DNA of 64,000 bases, from NCBI RefSeq assembly GCF_000482865.1, contig NZ_AXWW01000038.1, positions 1 to 64,000 of the forward strand, written 5' to 3'. This DNA comes from Actinokineospora inagensis DSM 44258. GTDB lineage: Bacteria; Actinomycetota; Actinomycetes; Mycobacteriales; Pseudonocardiaceae. The position numbers and the translations under genes are program-made. A model generated the notes under the pieces. That model ran no database searches, had not been told where the DNA came from, and saw nothing but the letters and a program-made list of their open reading frames with translations. Of this stretch, positions 29,301-39,323 are shown piece after piece (positions within the stretch are counted from its first letter, which is position 1; each line of letters opens with the position of its first letter).

Positions 29301-30880
29301 ATCTGCTTGAAGTAGTCGTAGAGCAGCCGGGCCCGCTGGGACAGCGCGGCGGGCGGGGTGTCGGTGCCCATCGACCCGATCGGCTCGGCGCCGGTGACCG
29401 CCATCGGGGTGAGCAGGATCTTGAGCTCCTCCTCGGTGTAGCCGAAGGTGAGCTGGCGGCGGCGCACCGACTCGTGCGGCTGCACCACGTGTTCCCGGTC
29501 GGGCAGGTCGGCGAGGGTGAGCAGCCCGGCGTGCAGCCACTCGTCGTACGGCTCGCGGGCGGCCAGCGCGTCCTTGACCTCCCGGTCGTCGACCACCCGA
29601 CCGGCGGCCGTGTCGACCAGGAACATCCGGCCCGGCCGCAGCCGACCCTTGGCGACGACCTGGTCCGCCGGGACGTCGAGCACCCCGGTCTCGCTGGCCA
29701 GCACGACCCGGTCGTCGGCCAGCCGCCACCAGCGCGCGGGCCGCAGGCCGTTGCGGTCGAGGACGGCGCCGACCAGCGACCCGTCGGTGAAGGTGACGCA
29801 CGCCGGACCGTCCCACGGCTCCATCAGACTCGCGTGGAACTGGTAGAAAGCGCGCCGCTGGGCGTCCATCCCGGTGTGGTTCTCCCACGCCTCCGGGATC
29901 ATCATCAGCACCGCGTGCGGCAGGCTCCGGCCGCCGAGGTGCAGCAGTTCGAGCACCTCGTCGAAGCTCGCCGAGTCGGAGCCGTCCGGGTCGACCACCG
30001 GGTACAACCGGCTCAGGTCGCCGGGCAGCAGGCCGGACGAGAGCAGGGCCTCCCTGGCGCGCATCCGGTTCCGGTTGCCGCGCACCGTGTTGATCTCGCC
30101 GTTGTGCGCGACGAACCGGAACGGGTGCGCCAGCGGCCACGACGGGAACGTGTTGGTGGAGAACCGGGAGTGCACCAGGGCGATCGCGCTGCGCAGCCGC
30201 GGGTCGCGCAGGTCCGGGAAGAACGCCGGGAGCTGCGCGGTGGTCAGCATTCCTTTGTAGACAAGCGTGCGCGACGACAGCGACGGGAAGTACGTGCCGC
30301 AACCGTGCGCCACGCTCTCGTGCTCGACCCGCTTGCGCACGCAGTACACCAGCCGGTCCAGCTCGATCCCGGTCGGACAGTGACCGTCCGAGTCGGGGTG
30401 TCCGACCAGGAACGGCATGGCGAAGTACGGCATCACCGAGCGCGCGGTCGGTCCGATGCCCACGGCGTCCACCGCGACCGGGACCGGCCGCCAGCCCAGC
30501 AGCCGCAAACCCTCCTGCTCGGCGACCCGCTCGACCAGGGCGACCGCCTCGGCGCGCTCGGTCGGGTCGGCGGGCAGGAACGCCAGTCCGGTCGCGTACC
30601 CGTGGGCGCCGTGCTCATCGGGCTCGGGAAGGGTGAACCCGACCTCGGCGCGCAGCAGGTCGTCGGGCAGTTGCAGCAGGATGCCCGCGCCGTCGCCGCT
30701 GGTCGGCTCGGCCCCGGCGGCACCGCGGTGCTCCAGGTTCGCCAGCGCGGTCAACGCGTCCTGGACGATGCCGTTCGAACGGCGACCCTGGATGTCGGCG
30801 ACCATCGCGACCCCGCAGGAGTCGCGTTCGGCGGCCGGGTCGTAGAGGCCGTCCGGGCGCGGAAAGGCCGAGAACAACAT
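26315..30880 (-). CDS. gltB: Glutamate synthase (NADPH) large subunit
   Basis: Makes two glutamates from glutamine and 2-oxoglutarate. 1,521 aa. [10 protein letters not shown] places the glutaminase nucleophile at Cys22 after a 21-residue propeptide. The FMN domain shows [17 protein letters not shown] near 1075, and [15 protein letters not shown] near 1150 provides the 3Fe-4S cysteines. The C-terminal beta-helix GXGXG domain ends the protein. ATG 30880 has AGGAGG 7 nt upstream. About 190 bp separate it from lgt, so it has its own promoter. Confidence 0.95.
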   Translation of the reverse strand: MLFSAFPRPDGLYDPAAERDSCGVAMVADIQGRRSNGIVQDALTALANLEHRGAAGAEPTSGDGAGILLQLPDDLLRAEVGFTLPEPDEHGAHGYATGLAFLPADPTERAEAVALVERVAEQEGLRLLGWRPVPVAVDAVGIGPTARSVMPYFAMPFLVGHPDSDGHCPTGIELDRLVYCVRKRVEHESVAHGCGTYFPSLSSRTLVYKGMLTTAQLPAFFPDLRDPRLRSAIALVHSRFSTNTFPSWPLAHPFRFVAHNGEINTVRGNRNRMRAREALLSSGLLPGDLSRLYPVVDPDGSDSASFDEVLELLHLGGRSLPHAVLMMIPEAWENHTGMDAQRRAFYQFHASLMEPWDGPACVTFTDGSLVGAVLDRNGLRPARWWRLADDRVVLASETGVLDVPADQVVAKGRLRPGRMFLVDTAAGRVVDDREVKDALAAREPYDEWLHAGLLTLADLPDREHVVQPHESVRRRQLTFGYTEEELKILLTPMAVTGAEPIGSMGTDTPPAALSQRARLLYDYFKQIFAQVTNPPLDAIREEIVTSVQRIMGPEQNLLEPGPASCRHIQLPYPVIDNDELAKLIHVNDDGDLPGYACTVLSGLYEVDGGGAALATAVERVRREASVAIAAGARTLVLSDRDSDHRMAPIPSLLLVSAVHHHLVRTKERLRVALVVESGDAREVHHIALLLGYGAAAVNPYLAFETIEDLISHGAITGVEPATAVRNYVKALVKGVLKIMSKMGISTVGAYTAAQVFESFGLAHTVLDEYFTGTTSKLGGVGLDVIAEEARIRHRRAYPDNPADRVHRRLDVGGEYAYRREGELHLFTPETVFLLQHATRTGRDEVYREYSAEVDRLNREGGALRGMFRLRTAATPVPIDEVEPVESILARFNTGAMSYGSISAEAHETLAIAMNQIGGRSNTGEGGEDPERLYDPARRSAIKQVASGRFGVTSEYLVNADDIQIKMAQGAKPGEGGQLPPNKVYPWIARTRHSTAGVGLISPPPHHDIYSIEDLAQLIHDLKNANEQARIHVKLVSEIGVGTVAAGVSKAHADVVLISGHDGGTGASPLNSLKHAGTPWEVGLAETQQTLVLNGLRDRITVQVDGALKNGRDVVIAALLGAEEYGFATAPLVVAGCVMMRVCHLDTCPVGVATQNPVLRERYTGQAEHVVNFFRFVAQEVREHLAALGFRTLDDAIGHAELLAVDDTVEHWKARGLDLSPVFAVPDTPYGTARRRVRAQDHGLAHALDRTLVQLAEAALEDAHPVRLELPVRNVNRTVGTLLGSEVTRRYGGDGLPDDTIRIRLTGSAGQSLGAFLPPGITLELFGDANDYVGKGLSGGRIVVRPDPSAGFAAERQVIAGNVIAYGATAGEVFLRGRVGERFGVRNSGAVIVAEGVGDHAFEYMTGGRAVVLGSTGRNLAAGMSGGIGYVLDLDPALVNTDMVELQRPASDDLRWLREIVTRHRAHTGSAVAASLLGDWTRRAAGFTKVMPRDYQRVLAAVRLARAEGRDVDTAVMEASRG

Positions 30881-31072
30881 GGAGAGGCCTCCTGTCTGCG
30901 ATCGCGCGCTCAGCCCGGCGGGCCCGAGGGGGCACAACCGGATCCTGGCGCGGGACGGCAGCGGCCCGCGAGGTGTGCTTTTTCGAGCTTAACAGCCCGC
31001 TAACCGGCCCGACACTCATCGAGATATCGGTCCGGTAGGGGAATTCGTCGGTGGTGGAATCGGTGGTGCGGG

Positions 31073-32155
31073 TCAGGACTTGCTGCGCGCGTCCACGTCG
31101 GTCTCGTCGGCGGAGTCGCGCGGTTCGGCGGCGGTGTCCGCCTCGTCCGTCTCATCACGATCGTCGTCATCGAGATCGTCGGCGCGGTCGTGATCAGCGC
31201 CTGCGCCGTCGGGATCTTCGTCGTCCGCTCGGGACTCGTCGGGCTCGTCGGGTTGCTGCGCGGCGACGATGGCGGCCAGGTCCTCGCGCGGGCCGCGGCG
31301 ACCGGCGAGCACGAAGTAGACCACCGCGCCCGCGAACACCAGGATCGAGGTCCACACGTTGATCCGCAGACCGAGCACCATGGTGGCCGGGTCCGTGCGC
31401 ATGAGTTCGATCGCGCCGCGACCGATCGTGTAGCCGGCGACGTACACGGCGAACGCGCGGCCGTGACCGAGTTTGAACCGGCGGTCGACCAGCACCACGA
31501 CCACGGCGATGACCAGGTTCCAGATCAGCTCGTACAGGAACGTGGGGTGGACCGGGCTGCCGTCGATCGGGATGTGGTCCGCGGCGACCCCGTTGAGCGG
31601 GTCGTCCAGGCCGGTGGCCGGGTTGATCCGGCGGTAGATCTCCAGGCCCCACGGCAGGTTGGTGGGCCCGCCGTAGAGCTCCTGGTTGAAGTAGTTGCCG
31701 ATCCGGCCGATGGCCTGCGCGGTGACGATGCCGGGCGCGATGGCGTCGGCGAACACGGGCAGCGGCACGCCCTTGCGGCGGCAGCCGATCCAGGCGCCGA
31801 GCCCGCCGAGCGCGATGGCGCCCCAGATGCCCAGGCCGCCGTCCCAGATCTTCAGCGCGTTGAGCGGGTTCTTGCCCGCGCCGAAGTACCGGTAGTAGTC
31901 GGTGGCGACGTGGTAGAGGCGACCGCCGACGAGGCCGAACGGCACCGCGTACACGGCGACGTCGAGGACCGTGCCGGGCAGGCCGCCGCGCGCGACGAAC
32001 CGCTTCTCGCCCCAGTAGATCGCCACGATGATGCCGACGATGATGCACAGCGCGTAGGCCCGCAGCGGGAGGGTGAAGATCCCCAGGTCCAGCTCCCACA
32101 CGCCGCGGTCGGGGCTGGGGATGCTCGCCAGGACTAGGTTCGAGGCGCTCGTCAC
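31073..32155 (-). CDS. lgt: Prolipoprotein diacylglyceryl transferase
   Basis: Transfers diacylglycerol from phosphatidylglycerol to the lipobox cysteine of prolipoproteins at the membrane. 360 aa, about seven membrane helices. GGRLYHVATDYY near residue 80 and the signature AQAIGRIGNYFNQELYGGPT near 148 are present. The last 75 residues are an unusually acidic, low-complexity cytoplasmic tail of Asp, Glu and Arg. GTG 32155 lacks a ribosome-binding site; TACGGT lies 6 nt upstream. trpA ends 82 bp before it. Confidence 0.92.
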   Translation of the reverse strand: MTSASNLVLASIPSPDRGVWELDLGIFTLPLRAYALCIIVGIIVAIYWGEKRFVARGGLPGTVLDVAVYAVPFGLVGGRLYHVATDYYRYFGAGKNPLNALKIWDGGLGIWGAIALGGLGAWIGCRRKGVPLPVFADAIAPGIVTAQAIGRIGNYFNQELYGGPTNLPWGLEIYRRINPATGLDDPLNGVAADHIPIDGSPVHPTFLYELIWNLVIAVVVVLVDRRFKLGHGRAFAVYVAGYTIGRGAIELMRTDPATMVLGLRINVWTSILVFAGAVVYFVLAGRRGPREDLAAIVAAQQPDEPDESRADDEDPDGAGADHDRADDLDDDDRDETDEADTAAEPRDSADETDVDARSKS

Positions 32156-32161
32156 GGGGTT

Positions 32162-32167
32162 ACCGTA
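32162..32167 (-). promoter_or_regulatory. -10 box (TACGGT) for possibly leaderless lgt
   Basis: TACGGT on the minus strand ends 6 nt before the lgt GTG, and no Shine-Dalgarno sequence is visible. This would let lgt be transcribed apart from the trp genes. Confidence 0.35.
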
Positions 32168-32237
32168 ACGGGGTGGGGTGGTCTGCCGGTGAAGTGGTAC
32201 CGGCAGGAGCCCGACTGGGAAACTTCGGTCACCGAGT

Positions 32238-33035
32238 TCACCCGATCGGGGCCGGGGTGGACCGCACGCCCTCGGCCAACTCGCCCGCCAGCGCCCGCAC
32301 GCCTGCCACACCGGCGTCGGTGCCGCGGGTGACGAACGCCGACCCGACGATCACCGCGTCGGCGAACGACGCGACCTCGGCGGCCTGCGCGCCCGAGCGA
32401 ACGCCCAGGCCGACGCCGATCGGCAGCGACGTGTGCGCCCGGGTCCGCTCCACCAGCCCGGCGGCGGCCCCACCGACGGCGTCACGCGCGCCGGTGACGC
32501 CCATGACGGCCGTCGCGTACACGAAGCCCGAGGACGCGGCGGTGGTCAGCGCGATGCGCTCCTCGGACGACGACGGGGCGACCAGGAAGATCCGGTCCAG
32601 GTCGTGCGCCCGCGACGCGGCGATCCAGTCGGCGCCCTCGTCCGGGATCAGGTCCGGGGTGATGAGCCCCAGGCCACCGGCGGCGGCCAGGTCGCGGGAG
32701 AACGCGTCCACGCCGTAGCGGTGCACGGGGTTCCAGTACGTCATCACGACCGCCTGGCCACCAGCGGCGGACACGGCCTCGACCACGGTGAACAGGTCCC
32801 GCAGCCGGAACCCGTTCTTGAGCGCGGTCTCGGCGGCGGCCTGGATGACCGGGCCGTCCATCACCGGGTCGGAGTACGGTACGCCGACCTCGACCAGGTC
32901 GCAGCCCGCGTCGACCATGCCCTTGAGCAGGTCGACCGAGCCGTCGACGGTGGGGAACCCGGCGGGCAGGTAGCCGATGAGCGCGCCCCGGCCCTCGCCG
33001 CGGGTCCGCTCGAACAGCGGGTCCAACCTGCCCAT
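32238..33035 (-). CDS. trpA: Tryptophan synthase alpha subunit
   Basis: Cleaves indole-3-glycerol phosphate to indole, which is channelled to TrpB. 265 aa, TIM barrel. DLVEVGVPYSDPVMDGP near residue 46 holds the catalytic glutamate and aspartate; YLPAGFP opens the barrel and GVGLGVRSGAQA near 210 is the phosphate site. It starts immediately after the trpB stop codon. Confidence 0.94.
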   Translation of the reverse strand: MGRLDPLFERTRGEGRGALIGYLPAGFPTVDGSVDLLKGMVDAGCDLVEVGVPYSDPVMDGPVIQAAAETALKNGFRLRDLFTVVEAVSAAGGQAVVMTYWNPVHRYGVDAFSRDLAAAGGLGLITPDLIPDEGADWIAASRAHDLDRIFLVAPSSSEERIALTTAASSGFVYATAVMGVTGARDAVGGAAAGLVERTRAHTSLPIGVGLGVRSGAQAAEVASFADAVIVGSAFVTRGTDAGVAGVRALAGELAEGVRSTPAPIG

Positions 33036-34283
33036 CTAGCTCTCCTCGTAAAAACCGAAGTACTTCGCCGCCGTGTCCATGTCCTTGTCACCGCGCCCGG
33101 ACAGGTTGACCAGGATGTGGCCTTCGGGCCCCAGTTCCTTGCCGAGCTTGATGGCACCGGCCAGGGCGTGCGACGACTCGATGGCCGGGATGATGCCCTC
33201 GGTGCGCGAGAGCAACTGGAAGGCGGCCATCGCCTCGTCGTCGGTCGCGGACCGGTACTCGGCGCGGGCGGTGTCCTTGAGCCAGGCGTGCTCAGGGCCG
33301 ACCCCCGGGTAGTCCAGGCCCGCGGAGATCGAGTACGCCTCGATGGTCTGGCCGTCCTCGTCCTGCAGCAGGTACGACCGGGCGCCGTGCAGCATGCCGG
33401 GGGTGCCCTCGGACAGCGTCGCGCCGTGCTCACCGGTGTCGATGCCCTTGCCGCCCGGCTCGATGCCGACCAGCCGGACGTCGGCGTCGTCGATGAAGCC
33501 GTGGAAGATGCCGATGGCGTTCGACCCGCCGCCGACGCACGCGGTGACGACGTCGGGCAACCGGCCGGTCTGCGCCAGGAACTGGGCGCGCGCCTCGAAG
33601 CCGATGACCTTGTGGAAGTTGCGCACCATCACCGGGAACGGGTGGCCGCCCGCGGCCGTGCCGAGCAGGTAGTGCGTGGTGTCCACATTGGTCACCCAGT
33701 CGCGCAGCGCCTCGTTGATGGCGTCCTTGAGGGTGCGCGAGCCGGACTTGACCGGGATGACCTCGGCGCCGAGCAGCTTCATCCGAGCCACGTTGAGCGC
33801 CTGCCGCTGGGTGTCGACCTCGCCCATGTAGACGACGCACTCCAGGCCCATCAGCGCGCACGCGGTGGCCGTCGCCACGCCGTGCTGGCCTGCGCCGGTC
33901 TCCGCGATGACCCGCTTCTTGCCCATCCGCTTGGTGAGCAGCGCCTGGCCCAGCACGTTGTTGATCTTGTGAGAGCCGGTGTGGTTGAGGTCCTCGCGCT
34001 TGAGGAACACCCGCGCCCCGCCCGCGTGCTCGGCGAACCGGGGCGCCTCGGTCAGCAGCGACGGCCGACCGGCGTAGTCGCGCAGCAGCCGGGTGAACTC
34101 GGCGGTGAACTCCGGGTCCAACCGGGCCTTGTCGTACTCGGCGGACAGCTCGTCCAGCGCCCCGATCAGCGCCTCCGGCATGAACCGGCCACCGTAGGGG
34201 CCGAAGTGGCCCTTTGTGTCCGGGTCGTGCCTGCCCTGGGCGTGCGGGTCCTGCCGCGGGTCGACCGCCTGCTGCTCGCTCAC
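33036..34283 (-). CDS. trpB: Tryptophan synthase beta subunit
   Basis: PLP enzyme joining indole and serine to make tryptophan. 415 aa, classic TrpB1 type. [15 protein letters not shown] near residue 99 has the Schiff-base lysine, the [13 protein letters not shown] loop near 250 binds the cofactor phosphate, and GRGDKDMDT near 395 closes the C-terminus. Its start overlaps the trpC stop by 4 bp. Confidence 0.95.
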   Translation of the reverse strand: MSEQQAVDPRQDPHAQGRHDPDTKGHFGPYGGRFMPEALIGALDELSAEYDKARLDPEFTAEFTRLLRDYAGRPSLLTEAPRFAEHAGGARVFLKREDLNHTGSHKINNVLGQALLTKRMGKKRVIAETGAGQHGVATATACALMGLECVVYMGEVDTQRQALNVARMKLLGAEVIPVKSGSRTLKDAINEALRDWVTNVDTTHYLLGTAAGGHPFPVMVRNFHKVIGFEARAQFLAQTGRLPDVVTACVGGGSNAIGIFHGFIDDADVRLVGIEPGGKGIDTGEHGATLSEGTPGMLHGARSYLLQDEDGQTIEAYSISAGLDYPGVGPEHAWLKDTARAEYRSATDDEAMAAFQLLSRTEGIIPAIESSHALAGAIKLGKELGPEGHILVNLSGRGDKDMDTAAKYFGFYEES

Positions 34284-35089
34284 CGGCCCGGCCTCGGGCA
34301 GGCCGGGTGCGAGCCCGCGGTGACCAACTGCACCAACGCCGCCTTCGGGTCGTCCGTGGCGACCAGGCCCTCGCCGACCAGCACGGCGTCCGCGCCCGCG
34401 CCCGCGTAGGTCATCAGATCGCTCGGGCCGCGCACACCGGACTCGGCGATCTTGATCGTCTCCAGCGGCAGCCCGGGGGCCAGCCGACCGAACACGTCCC
34501 GGTCGACCTCCAGGGTGTGCAGGTTGCGGGCGTTGACCCCGATGACCCGCGCCCCGGCCTCCAGCGCCCGGTCGGCCTCCTCGGCCGTGTGCACCTCGAC
34601 CAGCGCCGTCATGCCCAGCGACTCGACCCGGTCCAGCAGCGACACCAGGGCGTTCTGCTCCAGCGCGGCCACGATGAGCAGCACCAGGTCGGCGCCGTGC
34701 GCGCGGGCCTCGTGCACCTGGTACGGGCTGACGACGAAGTCCTTGCGCAGCAACGGGATGTCGACCTGGGCGCGGACCGCGTCCAGGTCGGCCAGCGAAC
34801 CGCCGAACCGGCGCTGCTCGGTGAGCACGCTGATCACCCGCGCGCCCGCCGCCTCGTAGTCCTTGGCCAACGCGGCCGGGTCGGCGATCGGCGCCAGGTC
34901 GCCCTTGGACGGGCTGCGCCGCTTGACCTCGGCGATGACGCCGACGTCCGAACCGCGCAGCGCGCCGAGCGCGTCCCGCGGTGCCGCCGCCTTGGCGGCC
35001 AGTTCCTTGATGGTGTCGAAGGGAACGGCCGCCTCACGCGCGGCGAGGTCTTCCCGGACACCGTCGATGATCGAGTCCAGAATGCTCAC
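34280..35089 (-). CDS. trpC: Indole-3-glycerol phosphate synthase
   Basis: Ring-closes CdRP to indole-3-glycerol phosphate. 269 aa, TIM barrel. [11 protein letters not shown] near residue 52 holds the catalytic lysine, LLRKDFVV near 110 the second lysine, [14 protein letters not shown] near 180, and [10 protein letters not shown] near 210. GTG 35089 has GAGGTG 4 nt upstream. A 112-bp gap separates it from the membrane-protein gene. No trpF is fused or adjacent. Confidence 0.94.
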   Translation of the reverse strand: MSILDSIIDGVREDLAAREAAVPFDTIKELAAKAAAPRDALGALRGSDVGVIAEVKRRSPSKGDLAPIADPAALAKDYEAAGARVISVLTEQRRFGGSLADLDAVRAQVDIPLLRKDFVVSPYQVHEARAHGADLVLLIVAALEQNALVSLLDRVESLGMTALVEVHTAEEADRALEAGARVIGVNARNLHTLEVDRDVFGRLAPGLPLETIKIAESGVRGPSDLMTYAGAGADAVLVGEGLVATDDPKAALVQLVTAGSHPACPRPGR

Positions 35090-35201
35090 CGCGCACCTCG
35101 AACCCGAGTCTGGCTGGTGTAGTCCCTCACAACCACTGCCCCTTCCCGCCGAATTGATGCTAACTCCGGCCCTTCCCCCTCCTGGGAACCGGGTCCTCGC
35201 T

Positions 35202-35738
35202 TCAACGCGTGGGGTCCTCCCCCTCCGACAACGCCTGCCACAGGTCTTGTTCGTCACGAGCCGTTTCCCGGGCTGCCCCCGGGCTGCGGTAACGACCACC
35301 CAGGCGTGGGGTTTGGTGGCCGCGCAGCAGCAACAGCACCCCGGCGGCGATGGTCAGCGACCCGCCGACCACGGCCACCGCCCGGCCTGCGAACTCGGTG
35401 CCGTCCGTGTGCTGGAACAGCGCGTTCCACACCGGGACCGCGCCCGCCGCGGCCACCACCAGGCCCAGCCAACGCCGCCATTGTCCGCCCACCGCCAGCA
35501 CCCCGGCCACGGCGGCCAACGCGAGCACGGCCAACGGCACCAGGGCGGGCGCGGCGGTGGAACCGGGGACGGCAACGGCGACCGTGACGTCGGTGCCCGG
35601 CCGGACGTGCGTCGACTGGCCCCAGGCCAGCCGCGACGAGCCCCAGAGGGCGGCCGCGGCGAGCAGCAACAGGCCGATCACGATCCACAGTGGACTACGT
35701 GGTCGGTTCCCCCGCTCCGGGCTCGGCGGTTCAGCCAC
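35202..35738 (-). CDS. Trp biosynthesis-associated membrane protein (TIGR02234 type)
   Basis: 178 aa, four membrane helices (about 17-36, 61-82, 86-103 and 122-140). Its place between trpE and trpC is diagnostic for this actinobacterial family, whose role is unknown; the N-terminal [20 protein letters not shown] fits. GTG 35738 overlaps the trpE stop by 8 bp; a second in-frame GTG lies at 35744. Confidence 0.8.
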   Translation of the reverse strand: MAEPPSPERGNRPRSPLWIVIGLLLLAAAALWGSSRLAWGQSTHVRPGTDVTVAVAVPGSTAAPALVPLAVLALAAVAGVLAVGGQWRRWLGLVVAAAGAVPVWNALFQHTDGTEFAGRAVAVVGGSLTIAAGVLLLLRGHQTPRLGGRYRSPGAARETARDEQDLWQALSEGEDPTR

Positions 35739-37290
35739 GGGCACTCGCGGCCGGTCGCATGGTCTCCGCCGTGGCGATGGCGGCGAGGACGGCGCGCGCC
35801 TTGTTGACGCACTCGGTGTCCTCGGAGCTGGGCACGGAGTCGGCGACGACCCCGGCCCCCGCCTGCACGTACGCCACCCCGTCGCGGACCAGGGCGGTGC
35901 GGATGGCGATCGCGGTGTCGCCGTCGCCCGCGAAGTCCAGGTAGCCGACGACGCCGCCGTAGAGGCCGCGCCGGGTCGGCTCCAACTCCTCGATGAGCTC
36001 CATCGCGCGCGGCTTGGGGGCGCCGGAGAGGGTGCCCGCCGGGAAGCAGGCGGCGACGGCGTCGAACGCGGTCTTGCCCTCGGCGAGCTCACCGGTGACC
36101 GTCGAGACGATGTGCATGACGTGGCTGTAGCGCTCGACCCGGAAGAAGTCGACCACCTGCACGGTGCCCGGCTTGCACACGCGGCCCAGGTCGTTGCGGC
36201 CGAGGTCGACCAGCATGACGTGCTCGGCGCGCTCCTTCTCGTCGGCCAGCAGGTCCTTCTCCAGGATCTGGTCCTCCTCCGGGTCTACCCCGCGCCACCG
36301 GGTGCCCGCGATCGGGTGGGTCGTCGCCCGCCCGTCGCGCACCGTGACCAGAGCCTCGGGGCTGGAGCCGACGATGCTGAACCCGTCGAGCCGGAGCAGG
36401 TACATGTACGGGCTCGGGTTGGTGGTGCGCAGCACCCGGTAGATGTCCAGCGGGTCGGCCTCGGTGCGCATCTCGAACCGCTGGGACAGCACGACCTGGA
36501 ACGCCTCACCCGCCCGGATGGCCTCCTTGGCGGTCAGCACGGCCCGCTGGAACTCGTCGGGCTCGCGGCGCCGGGTGTACTCCGGGGTCGGCCGGTCGAA
36601 GGTCGCCGAGGTGGGGGCGGCCGTGGTCTGCAGGCCGTGCACCATCGCGTCCAGCCTGGCCACCGCGTCGTCGTAGGCCGCGTCCACCCGCTCCGGCGAG
36701 TCGTCCCAGTTCACCGCGTTGGCGATCAGGGTGATCGTGCCCTCGTGGTGGTCGAGGGCGGCCAGGTCGGTGGCCAGCAGCATGACCAGTTCCGGCAGTT
36801 CCAGGTCGTCCTCGGCGAGCTCGGGCAGCCGCTCCAGGCGGCGCACCGCGTCGTAGCCGATGTAGCCGACCATGCCGCCGGTCAGCGGGGGCAGGCCCGG
36901 CAGCGGGTCGGTGTGCAGCAGCCGGACGGTCTCGCGCAGCGCCTCCAGCGGGTCGCCGCCCTGCGGGAGGCCGATGGGGGGCGTGCCGGTCCAGTGCGCC
37001 TCGCCGCCGGTCGCGGTCAACGCGGCCGGGCTGGACACCCCCACGAACGACCAGCGCGACCAGGACCGGCCGTTCTCCGCCGACTCCAGCAGGAACGTCC
37101 CCGGCCGGTCGCCCGCCAGCTTGCGGTACACGCCCACCGGGGTCTCGGCGTCCGCGAGCACCCGGCGCACCACCGGGATCACCCGCCGGTCGGCCGCCAG
37201 GGCGTGGAACTGCTCCCGGCTCGGGCTGACCTCGCCGAGGCCGGTCGCCCCGACCGGGGGACGGGCCGGGACACCGATCGCGCTCACCAT
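35731..37290 (-). CDS. trpE: Anthranilate synthase component I
   Basis: Converts chorismate and ammonia to anthranilate. 519 aa. [16 protein letters not shown] near residue 67 is the tryptophan feedback region. The catalytic half shows PIAGTRWRG near 332, [12 protein letters not shown] near 370, and [20 protein letters not shown] near 430. The glutaminase TrpG is not in the window. The ATG has a weak CAGAAT 6 nt upstream and no ribosome-binding site. The next gene out is a divergent TetR regulator 81 bp away. Confidence 0.94.
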   Translation of the reverse strand: MVSAIGVPARPPVGATGLGEVSPSREQFHALAADRRVIPVVRRVLADAETPVGVYRKLAGDRPGTFLLESAENGRSWSRWSFVGVSSPAALTATGGEAHWTGTPPIGLPQGGDPLEALRETVRLLHTDPLPGLPPLTGGMVGYIGYDAVRRLERLPELAEDDLELPELVMLLATDLAALDHHEGTITLIANAVNWDDSPERVDAAYDDAVARLDAMVHGLQTTAAPTSATFDRPTPEYTRRREPDEFQRAVLTAKEAIRAGEAFQVVLSQRFEMRTEADPLDIYRVLRTTNPSPYMYLLRLDGFSIVGSSPEALVTVRDGRATTHPIAGTRWRGVDPEEDQILEKDLLADEKERAEHVMLVDLGRNDLGRVCKPGTVQVVDFFRVERYSHVMHIVSTVTGELAEGKTAFDAVAACFPAGTLSGAPKPRAMELIEELEPTRRGLYGGVVGYLDFAGDGDTAIAIRTALVRDGVAYVQAGAGVVADSVPSSEDTECVNKARAVLAAIATAETMRPAASARG

Positions 37291-37296
37291 GGCGCC

Positions 37297-37302
37297 ATTC
37301 TG
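37297..37302 (-). promoter_or_regulatory. -10-like box (CAGAAT) upstream of trpE
   Basis: CAGAAT on the minus strand ends 6 nt before the trpE ATG. No Trp-codon leader peptide or attenuator fits in the 81-bp gap, so control is more likely by a repressor at the palindrome just upstream. Confidence 0.3.
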
Positions 37303-37336
37303 CCGGGTGCGGGTCGGCCGGTTGTCCGTGACCCAA

Positions 37337-37352
37337 TTCAACACATGTTGAA
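37337..37352. promoter_or_regulatory. Probable TetR operator in the trpE-tetR intergenic region
   Basis: TTCAACA, two bases, TGTTGAA: a perfect 7+7 bp inverted repeat centred 20-28 bp upstream of the TetR start and about 50 bp upstream of trpE. Its size and position are typical for TetR autoregulation. Confidence 0.6.
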
Positions 37353-37371
37353 CACCGGTCGGCTGTGGTCC

Positions 37372-37977
37372 ATGATGCCCATCGTGACCAGCGCCCCCCG
37401 CGGCCGCCGCCCCGGCGGCGCCGACACCAGAGCCGCCCTGCTCACCGCCGCCCGCGAGGTCTTCGTCGAACAGGGCTACGACGGCGCCACCGTCCGCGCC
37501 ATCGCCCGGCGGGCGGGCGTCGACGCCGCCATGGTCAACCACTGGTTCGGTGGCAAGGAGTCCCTCTTCGCCGAGGCGGTCCTGAAACTGCCGTTCAACC
37601 CCCGCGAACACCTCGCCCAAGCCCTCCGCGACGGCGACCCGGCGCTGATGGGCGAACGCGTCACCCGCACCTTCCTCACCACCTGGGACGCCCACGGCGG
37701 CGGCATCTTCGCCGCCCTGATCAGAAGCGTCGCCGCCCACGACCAGGTCTCCCACGCCCTCCGCGACTTCTTCCACCACAACGTCTTCGCCGAACTCGCC
37801 ACCGTCGCCAAGGACAACGCCCCCCTCCGCGCCAACCTCGTCGCCACCCAACTCATCGGCCTCGGCATAGTCCGCTACGTCACCCGCTTCGACCCCACCG
37901 CCACGGTCGAGGTGGAAACCCTGGCCAAGGCCGTCGGGCCGACAATCCAGCGATACCTCACCGAACCGTTGGACTGA
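37372..37977 (+). CDS. TetR family transcriptional regulator
   Basis: 201 aa. Helix-turn-helix at about 15-60 ([20 protein letters not shown]), then a helical effector domain rich in Ala and Leu. It resembles the second TetR at 39324 in length, in the HHF/NHWFG after the HTH, and in a conserved ALIRSV segment near residue 112. The start could be 37372, 37375 or the GTG at 37384; no ribosome-binding site helps. A palindrome lies just upstream, shared with trpE. Confidence 0.82.
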   Translation: MMPIVTSAPRGRRPGGADTRAALLTAAREVFVEQGYDGATVRAIARRAGVDAAMVNHWFGGKESLFAEAVLKLPFNPREHLAQALRDGDPALMGERVTRTFLTTWDAHGGGIFAALIRSVAAHDQVSHALRDFFHHNVFAELATVAKDNAPLRANLVATQLIGLGIVRYVTRFDPTATVEVETLAKAVGPTIQRYLTEPLD

Positions 37978-37988
37978 CGTCGATCGAC

Positions 37989-38210
37989 TTATCGGGGTCG
38001 GCGGCGGCGCACAGCCACGGCGGCGACCGCACCCGCCCCGACGAGACTGGCGGCCGGGAAGACGGTGGCGAGCACAGCCAAGCCGCCGATCCCGACGACG
38101 AGTAGGAGAAGAGCAAGAAGAGACCAACGCAGCAGCCGTAGCGCGCGCCGAGTGCGATCGTCGTCGTCAACAATGTGCCCGAGCAGGCCGTGAGGGCGTC
38201 GGGTCACCAT
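37989..38210 (-). CDS. Small membrane protein, last gene of the PadR operon
   Basis: 73 aa, two hydrophobic segments (about 28-47 and 50-66) and an Arg-rich end. GGAGCAGGG lies just before the ATG at 38210. It overlaps the end of the upstream broken gene by 7 bp. Small membrane proteins often follow PadR genes in actinobacteria; the role is unknown. Confidence 0.55.
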
Positions 38211-38932
38211 GCCCTGCTCCGTTCGGATGTTCCGGGGCCAGGGGCCCGCAGATTCCGACGAAGCCCGGGGGCGTGCAGGACAACCCGCAGGGCATGTGCG
38301 AACTGCACGCACCGTGAACAGCCCGAGGCCGCCAAATCGTAGAGCTCACCACGGAACAACTCGTCGTAGTCCGCCCGGTGGGCAGCGGGCAGTATCCGCA
38401 CCGCGCGATCGGTCAGCCAGCGGGACACGGTTGCCGACCGCGCCGGCGACGAGTGAATCTGCTCCATGTGCTCGGATTGCTCCAGCACAGTGGACAAATG
38501 CATCGCCGCCTCATGGACACGCTCCACAAAACGGCCGCGGACGAGACCGATGGCAGAGACACGGTCGAGATCGCGGACGATGTCAAGCAAGCAAACGGAC
38601 CCGCGATCGAACCCGCCAGAAGAGTCGCGCGCGAGGACGACGACACGGTCGTAGTCACGGGCAAGGTCGCAAGCGACGTCTCGAGCAAGGGCACGGTCGC
38701 AGCCGAAGGCGCGACCCCGAATGTAGGCGGCGTTATGGAAGAGAGCTTGGACTCGGGCGAGGGCACGGACGCCTAATCAGAGGCGCAAGCAGAGGAGGAG
38801 GTCGCGAGCACGCAACCAGCCAAGGTCGCGGTCGCAGAATGGGGCATGCAAGCGGACGAGCGCGCCGACGGTACCGAGGTCGAGCGCGAGGTGGAACGCA
38901 AGATCGCGAGCGGCGGCGCGTTCGTTGCTCAC
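38204..38932 (-). pseudogene. Gene after padR, interrupted by an in-frame TGA
   Basis: A GTG at 38932 overlaps the padR stop (GTGA) and opens MSNERAAARDLAFHLALDLG. After 51 codons the frame meets TGA at 38777-38779, then stays open in the same frame to 38204. The second part continues the Arg-Asp-Leu pattern (RALARDVACDLARDYDR) and ends with a WLTDRAVRILPAAHRADYDE segment that resembles the C-terminus of an actinomycete family I recall but cannot name. No good start exists after the TGA until ATG 38503 (GAGG upstream), which would give a 99-aa product. A nonsense mutation, sequencing error or two separate genes are all possible. Confidence 0.6.
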
Positions 38933-39261
38933 TGGGCTCCCCCCGCAAGATCGGGCCGCAGGCGCAGCAGGGCCTGATGAGAGGCTTCGACACGGTGCAG
39001 GGCGGCGCGGACGGCGGCGGCGCTGTCGGGGTTGACGCTGTAGTAGCGGCGTCGGGGCCTGCCCTGCTCACCCGGGTCGATCTCTTCCCAACGAGACCGC
39101 AACCAGCCCACCTTTTCCAGACGAGCCAGGATGGGATGGATGGTGCCGGTGGGCAACCCGGCCGCCGCGCAGATCTGCAGCCCGTACATCTCCCGGTCTG
39201 GTTCCTCCAACAGCGCACGCAGCACCAACTGCGTGGGAATCGTCATCCGCGGTCCAGCCAT
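38929..39261 (-). CDS. PadR family transcriptional regulator
   Basis: 110 aa winged helix. The conserved PadR core is LVLRALLEEPDREMYGLQI near residue 13, LPTGTIHPILARLEKVGWL near 36, and GRPRRRYYSVN near 68. A perfect 12+12 bp palindrome lies 6 bp upstream of the ATG, indicating self-repression. The next gene starts inside its stop codon. Confidence 0.9.
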   Translation of the reverse strand: MAGPRMTIPTQLVLRALLEEPDREMYGLQICAAAGLPTGTIHPILARLEKVGWLRSRWEEIDPGEQGRPRRRYYSVNPDSAAAVRAALHRVEASHQALLRLRPDLAGGAQ

Positions 39262-39267
39262 GACCCT

Positions 39268-39293
39268 TACTCTACCTAGGGCTAGGTAGAGTA
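39268..39293. promoter_or_regulatory. PadR operator: 26-bp perfect palindrome
   Basis: TACTCTACCTAG, GG, CTAGGTAGAGTA: 12+12 bp with a 2-bp centre, between padR and the TetR stop. It contains TAGGTAGAGT, so it probably overlaps the padR -10 region. Confidence 0.75.
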
Positions 39294-39323
39294 CGACTAC
39301 GCCGATCGAGTGCCGTTCCGGGG

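Noticed and set aside
27701-31003. 1,100-codon open frame antisense to gltB
   Set aside because: Arg/Gly/Val/Asp-rich mirror translation caused by high GC at third positions; gltB on the other strand has complete family motifs.
37291-37371. Trp attenuator or T-box before trpE
   Set aside because: Only 81 bp separate trpE from the divergent TetR gene, with no Trp-codon run or terminator-like stem; a T-box would not fit.
38777-38779. TGA as a selenocysteine codon
   Set aside because: No selenoprotein-like context or visible SECIS-like hairpin, and the protein style has no redox motif at that point.
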